Assembly: GCF_000162575.1 (NCBI RefSeq)
Contig: NZ_CM000776.2
Location: 376,950 to 440,949 of the forward strand
Direction of reading: 5' to 3'
Length of the DNA stretch: 64,000 bases
Origin: Helicobacter canadensis MIT 98-5491
GTDB taxonomy: Bacteria > Campylobacterota > Campylobacteria > Campylobacterales > Helicobacteraceae
Positions 60,662-64,000 of the stretch are shown one piece after another. The notes under the pieces were generated by a model that was not told the DNA's origin, did no database searches, and saw only the letters and a list, made by a program, of their open reading frames with translations. Within the stretch, counting starts at the first letter, position 1; the number at the start of each line of letters is the position of its first letter. A program made the position numbers and the translations under genes.

Positions 60662-61534
60662 ATGAGTAAAACTTTGGTTGTGCGTCCTGAAGATGAAAGA
60701 CCAGGTGAGGTTTATAATAAAAAAGGTAAATTAAATAAAGCCTTTTATGAAGAAGAGATTAAAAAACTTCAAATAGAACTCATTAAATTGCAAAATTGGG
60801 TAAAAAAATATCAAAAAAAGGTTATTGTGATATTAGAAGGTCGTGATGCTGCAGGGAAAGGTGGCACGATTAAGGCTTTAAGAGAGCATTTAAATCCACG
60901 CGGTGCAAGAGTGGTAGCATTGCAAAAGCCAAGTGATGTGGAAAAGACACAATGGTATTTTCAGCGTTATATTGATGAACTTCCAAATGGTGGAGAAATT
61001 GTATTTTTTGATCGCAGTTGGTATAACCGAGCTGGAGTGGAGCGTGTAATGAATTTTTGTAGTAATGAGCAATATAAAGAATTCATTATTCAAGTTTCCC
61101 ATTTGGAGCAAATGTTGATTGAGAGTGGTTATATTTTGTTTAAATTCTTTTTAGATGTTGGGCAAGAAGAGCAGAAAAAAAGAATTGAGGCTAGAAAAGA
61201 TGAACCTTTGAAGCGTTGGAAATTAAGCCCTATTGATGAATTGTCTCTTAATTTGTGGGATGAATACACAGAAGCCTTTGAGAAGATGTTTTCACGCACA
61301 CACACACCTTTTGCACCTTGGTTGATTGTGGATTCTAATGACAAAAAACGCGCAAGAATCAATCTTGCTAGAATCTTACTCTCTAAGATTGATTATGAGG
61401 ATAAAGATGCAGAAAATGTGTGTTTATTAGCCGATCCCGGAATTGTTTCATATTATTCTAGTGTGCGAATGTTTTCTAAAGAACAAGAAGAGGGCTTACA
61501 AAAAAAGAAAAAGAAAAAGAAGGATAAAAAATAA
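60662..61534 (+). CDS. ppk2: Polyphosphate kinase 2
   Basis: Transfers phosphate between polyphosphate and nucleoside di/monophosphates. The 290-residue single-domain PPK2 has Walker A GRDAAGKGGTIKAL, NPRGARVVALQKPSD, Walker B region IVFFDRSWYNRAGVERVM with the lid arginine, and DEPLKRWKLSPIDELSLNLWDEYTEA. It ends in a run of lysines. The start at 60662 (ATG) is chosen from GGAGG at 60649-60653; a TTG at 60647 lies too close to that site. A 13-bp perfect inverted repeat follows 35 bases after the stop. Confidence 0.93.
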   Translation: MSKTLVVRPEDERPGEVYNKKGKLNKAFYEEEIKKLQIELIKLQNWVKKYQKKVIVILEGRDAAGKGGTIKALREHLNPRGARVVALQKPSDVEKTQWYFQRYIDELPNGGEIVFFDRSWYNRAGVERVMNFCSNEQYKEFIIQVSHLEQMLIESGYILFKFFLDVGQEEQKKRIEARKDEPLKRWKLSPIDELSLNLWDEYTEAFEKMFSRTHTPFAPWLIVDSNDKKRARINLARILLSKIDYEDKDAENVCLLADPGIVSYYSSVRMFSKEQEEGLQKKKKKKKDKK

Positions 61535-61568
61535 TTAAACTTTAGAATATTAGGGGGCATTTTTTGGA

Positions 61569-61604
61569 AATTACAAATTATTTTATTTGAGATAATTTGT
61601 AATT
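61569..61604 (+). terminator. Perfect 13-bp inverted repeat after ppk2
   Basis: AATTACAAATTAT and ATAATTTGTAATT are exact complements around a ten-base loop, 35 bases after the ppk2 stop, followed by TTATTGTTTTT. The stem is AT-rich but long enough to act as terminator. The rest of the 278-base gap to the receptor gene is AT-rich, with a weaker GAGCT-N5-AGCTC repeat near 61682-61696 and no ORF. Confidence 0.6.
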
Positions 61605-61766
61605 ATTATTGTTTTTAAATTTGGTTGTATTCTGCGGGTTTGATGATAAGCATTTTTTATTTTTTTAATTTTTAGCTTTAATGAGCTGTTTAAGCTCTAA
61701 TTAAGAAGTTAAAATAATTTTAAATATTTATTTGAAATTATTAATTTTAATTAAGTTATTTTTTGA

Positions 61767-61772
61767 TAGAAT
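61767..61772 (+). promoter_or_regulatory. Extended -10 element of the chemoreceptor gene
   Basis: TTTTGATAGAAT: TAGAAT with an upstream TGA and T-run, 40 bases before the ATG at 61813. No sigma-54 or sigma-28 pattern is evident. Confidence 0.5.
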
Positions 61773-61812
61773 CCGTACTTTGTTTTTATTAAAATTTAGA
61801 TGAGGGTAGATT

Positions 61813-63933
61813 ATGAATCCATTTAAAAATTTAAGCATAGGAACTAAATTGGTTGCCTCTATAGGCATTATTATGGTTATTGGTTTGGCGATTCTTTCTA
61901 TTATTATTGCTACTCGAGTGAGCGATAGTATGAGTAAGAGTGCTGAAGCTATTATTATGGAAGCTTCAAAAGGATATGCTAACACCGTTGAAGCTTCAGT
62001 AAATGAAATGATTGCGTTGAATAATGCAGCTACTAATAGTATAGAAAGTATTTTTACTTCAACCCCACGACAAAATATCTCAATGAATCAAATTGAAGAA
62101 ACAATAGTAAATGTGCTTGATTCTGGTAGTTATACAGATTATGCTTTTGTATATTTGAAAAATCCATTAGGCTTCAATGCTAATGGTAGATTTACAAAAA
62201 TGGATGATGGCAATTATATGGCACTTTGGCAAGACAAAGATGTGAGATTTGCTGGGGGTATCACAAGTTTGCGTGTGGGTAGTGATTTGCAATTAAATTC
62301 AGTAAAAATGGCTCTAGCTGCTTCTAGTGCAGATGATGGCAAAGTGTTTTTTGGTATACCGCGTAAATTTTCATTAGGTGGAAAGGAATTTGTAGGTATT
62401 GGTATGGCAATGACACTTTATGATGAGAATCATTCTGTGATTGGAGCAGTTGGATTTATCTTTAACTTTGAAAGTCTCGCAGAAGTGTTAGCAGAAGTGT
62501 TATTAGATCCTTCTAATAAACTTTTTGATGGTAGTATTATTGGGTTGCTTAATGAGGATGGAACTATCCTTGTTCATGAAAATGAAAGTTTAATTTTTAA
62601 GAAAATGCAAGATATTAATAAGGATCCTAAAGCAGCAGAAGGGGTTAGAGCTATGGTAGAAGGCAAAGCGGGAGTGTATGATTATGTTGCTACAGATAAA
62701 GCACCAAGCTATGCAAGTGTGATGCCATTTTCTTCTGTGGGTGGGGCTATTAATTGGAGACTTTTGGTAACTGCGCCTAAATCTTCAGTGCTTGCTTCTT
62801 TATACACTTTAGAATACATTATTGCTGGGACTTCAGTTGTTTTCTTGATTATTGTAATGTCTTTTGTGTATTTTTATATTCGTAAAAATGTTTCTAAGAG
62901 ACTTACTGTTATTTTGGATACATTGGATAAAGTCTTTAAATATATTAATCACGAAAGTAAAGACATACAAACAATTAAAATTCACGCCAATGATGAATTA
63001 GGTTCTATGGGACAAATCATTAATAGTAATATTGAAAGAACTCGATCTTCTTTGTTGGTTGATGAAGAAGCGATTAAAGAAGCAGTAGAAACTGCTAAAG
63101 AAATTGAAGCTGGAAACCTTACTGCAAGAATTTCTAAAAATCCTATTAATCCTCAATTAGTAGAGCTAAAAGAAGTATTAAATAAAATGCTTGAAGTTTT
63201 ACAAGGAAAAATCGGAAGTGATACTAATGAAATTGCAAGAGTTTTTGATTCTTATGTGAGATTGGACTTCACTACAGAAGTTAAAAATGCAAATGGACGC
63301 GTTGAAGTTGTTACTAATACTTTAGGTGAAGAAATCAAGACTATGTTGCATACAAGTGCTAAATTTGCTAAAGAATTGGCAGCGCGTTCTTTGGAGCTTA
63401 AAGAATCAATGCAAAAACTTACTGATGGTTCTCAAAATCAAGCAAGTTCTTTGGAGCAATCTGCTGCTGCAGTTGAAGAGATTAGTGCTTCAATGCAAAA
63501 TGTTAGCGATAAGACTATGGAAGCTACAAGACAGGCAGAAGATATTAAAGAAATAGTTGGTGTAATCAAAGATATAGCAGATCAAACCAATCTCCTTGCT
63601 TTGAATGCGGCAATTGAGGCAGCAAGAGCAGGAGAACACGGAAGAGGATTTGCAGTTGTTGCTGATGAAGTAAGAAAGTTGGCTGAGAGAACAGCAAAAT
63701 CATTAGGTGAGATCGAAGCAAATGTTAATGTTCTTGTTCAAAGCGTTAATGAAATGAGCGAATCAATTAAAGAGCAAACAGAAGGAATTGGGCAAATTAA
63801 TGAGGCAATTGCGCAATTAGAAAGTGCAACTCAAGATAATGTTGGCGTAGCAAATGCAACTAATGAGATTACTCGAAGTGTTGATGAGATTGCTAAAAAT
63901 ATTCTTGAAGATGTGAATAAAAAGAAATTTTAA
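61813..63933 (+). CDS. Methyl-accepting chemotaxis protein (Tlp)
   Basis: A 706-residue transmembrane receptor: TM1 at about 10-33, a large periplasmic dCache-type sensor domain (about 35-330), TM2 at about 335-357, then a HAMP (about 358-415), a second HAMP-like block ([28 protein letters not shown]) and the signalling domain with hairpin tip [41 protein letters not shown]. The protein ends EDVNKKKF, the usual C terminus of Helicobacter and Campylobacter group A receptors, so it is complete. The ligand cannot be read from the sequence. Confidence 0.93.
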   Translation: MNPFKNLSIGTKLVASIGIIMVIGLAILSIIIATRVSDSMSKSAEAIIMEASKGYANTVEASVNEMIALNNAATNSIESIFTSTPRQNISMNQIEETIVNVLDSGSYTDYAFVYLKNPLGFNANGRFTKMDDGNYMALWQDKDVRFAGGITSLRVGSDLQLNSVKMALAASSADDGKVFFGIPRKFSLGGKEFVGIGMAMTLYDENHSVIGAVGFIFNFESLAEVLAEVLLDPSNKLFDGSIIGLLNEDGTILVHENESLIFKKMQDINKDPKAAEGVRAMVEGKAGVYDYVATDKAPSYASVMPFSSVGGAINWRLLVTAPKSSVLASLYTLEYIIAGTSVVFLIIVMSFVYFYIRKNVSKRLTVILDTLDKVFKYINHESKDIQTIKIHANDELGSMGQIINSNIERTRSSLLVDEEAIKEAVETAKEIEAGNLTARISKNPINPQLVELKEVLNKMLEVLQGKIGSDTNEIARVFDSYVRLDFTTEVKNANGRVEVVTNTLGEEIKTMLHTSAKFAKELAARSLELKESMQKLTDGSQNQASSLEQSAAAVEEISASMQNVSDKTMEATRQAEDIKEIVGVIKDIADQTNLLALNAAIEAARAGEHGRGFAVVADEVRKLAERTAKSLGEIEANVNVLVQSVNEMSESIKEQTEGIGQINEAIAQLESATQDNVGVANATNEITRSVDEIAKNILEDVNKKKF

Positions 63934-63957
63934 TAAATCTTTAATTTTAGATTATTA
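63931..63957 (+). terminator. Stem-loop at the end of the chemoreceptor gene
   Basis: TAATAAATCT and AGATTATTA pair with one bulge around an eight-base T-rich loop. The stem begins at the stop codon. It is AT-rich and weak; a plausible terminator before the next gene. Confidence 0.4.
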
Positions 63958-63990
63958 AATTTAGTTAGATTTAGTTATAATATAAGGAAC

Positions 63991-64000
63991 ATGAATTCTA
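63991..64000 (+). CDS. Possible start of another gene, cut by the window end
   Basis: An ATG at 63991 with AAGGA five to seven bases upstream and TATAAT nearby (63976-63981). Only three codons fit before the window ends, so nothing can be said about the product. The TATAAT is too close to the ATG for a normal leader. Confidence 0.3.

Overview
The window is chromosomal DNA of a low-GC (roughly one-third GC) Campylobacterota bacterium, almost certainly a Helicobacter, and more likely an enterohepatic species than H. pylori itself. The evidence is protein content (MagIII glycosylase, MqnD of the futalosine route, CioAB-type cytochrome bd with a DUF4492 protein, KatA with an ankyrin partner, HWRQPLN-type histidine kinase, a Tlp receptor ending in NKKKF). 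Several blocks also keep the H. pylori gene order: coaE-speE, recA-eno-ftsB-like-AMIN-aroK, fliN-fliO-tonB-like, rpoN-lptB-tsaE-dnaX, ftsI-fliE-flgC-flgB and tkt-addB. The species is inference.

Layout: 1-1221 recO, a YhbP-like protein and tRNA-Arg/tRNA-Ala. 1251-6129 (minus): coaE, speE, a META-domain lipoprotein, a SurA-like chaperone, an M20 peptidase, magIII and a newly spotted 38-residue membrane ORF that closes the cytochrome bd operon (6140-9034). 9193-14925 (plus): recA, eno, ftsB-like, AMIN protein, aroK, waaF, mqnD. 14919-16966 (minus): CheX-like, fliN, fliO, tonB-like. 17047-19487 (minus): a DUF1104 protein and a CrdRS/DccRS-like two-component system. 19550-23713: rpoN, lptB, tsaE, dnaX. 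23777-26061: a second two-component system. 26156-31103: ftsI, fliE, flgC, flgB, then flgG and flgF, both flagellar units preceded by clear sigma-54 promoters. 31181-35755: NafY-like, MurF-N-terminal-like, metG, a duplicated four-cysteine protein, fbp. 35885-40463: rpe, metQ/metI/metN, a degenerate class II aldolase and a frameshifted M23 peptidase. 40860-48586 (plus): grpE-dnaK behind a heat-shock promoter with a HAIR-like operator, then a TolC/MFP/RND efflux operon. 48656-51518: a small flagellar-rod-like protein, speA, cysE. 51524-53502 (minus): katA and its ankyrin partner. 53728-58475 (plus): hemerythrin, tkt, addB. 58450-60578 (minus): DUF4149 protein, four tRNAs, cinA-like. 60662-64000 (plus): ppk2, a chemoreceptor and the first bases of another possible gene.

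No IS element, prophage, CRISPR array, rRNA or restriction system was seen. The window is mostly core genome. Its most interesting content is small: the CydX-like ORF, the duplicated C-x8-C-x2-C-x5-C protein wedged between fbp and metG, an aldolase-family protein that has lost its zinc ligands, intercistronic hairpins in the katA and crdR-like operons, and the HspR-type operator on grpE-dnaK. I did not find a convincing large undescribed system.
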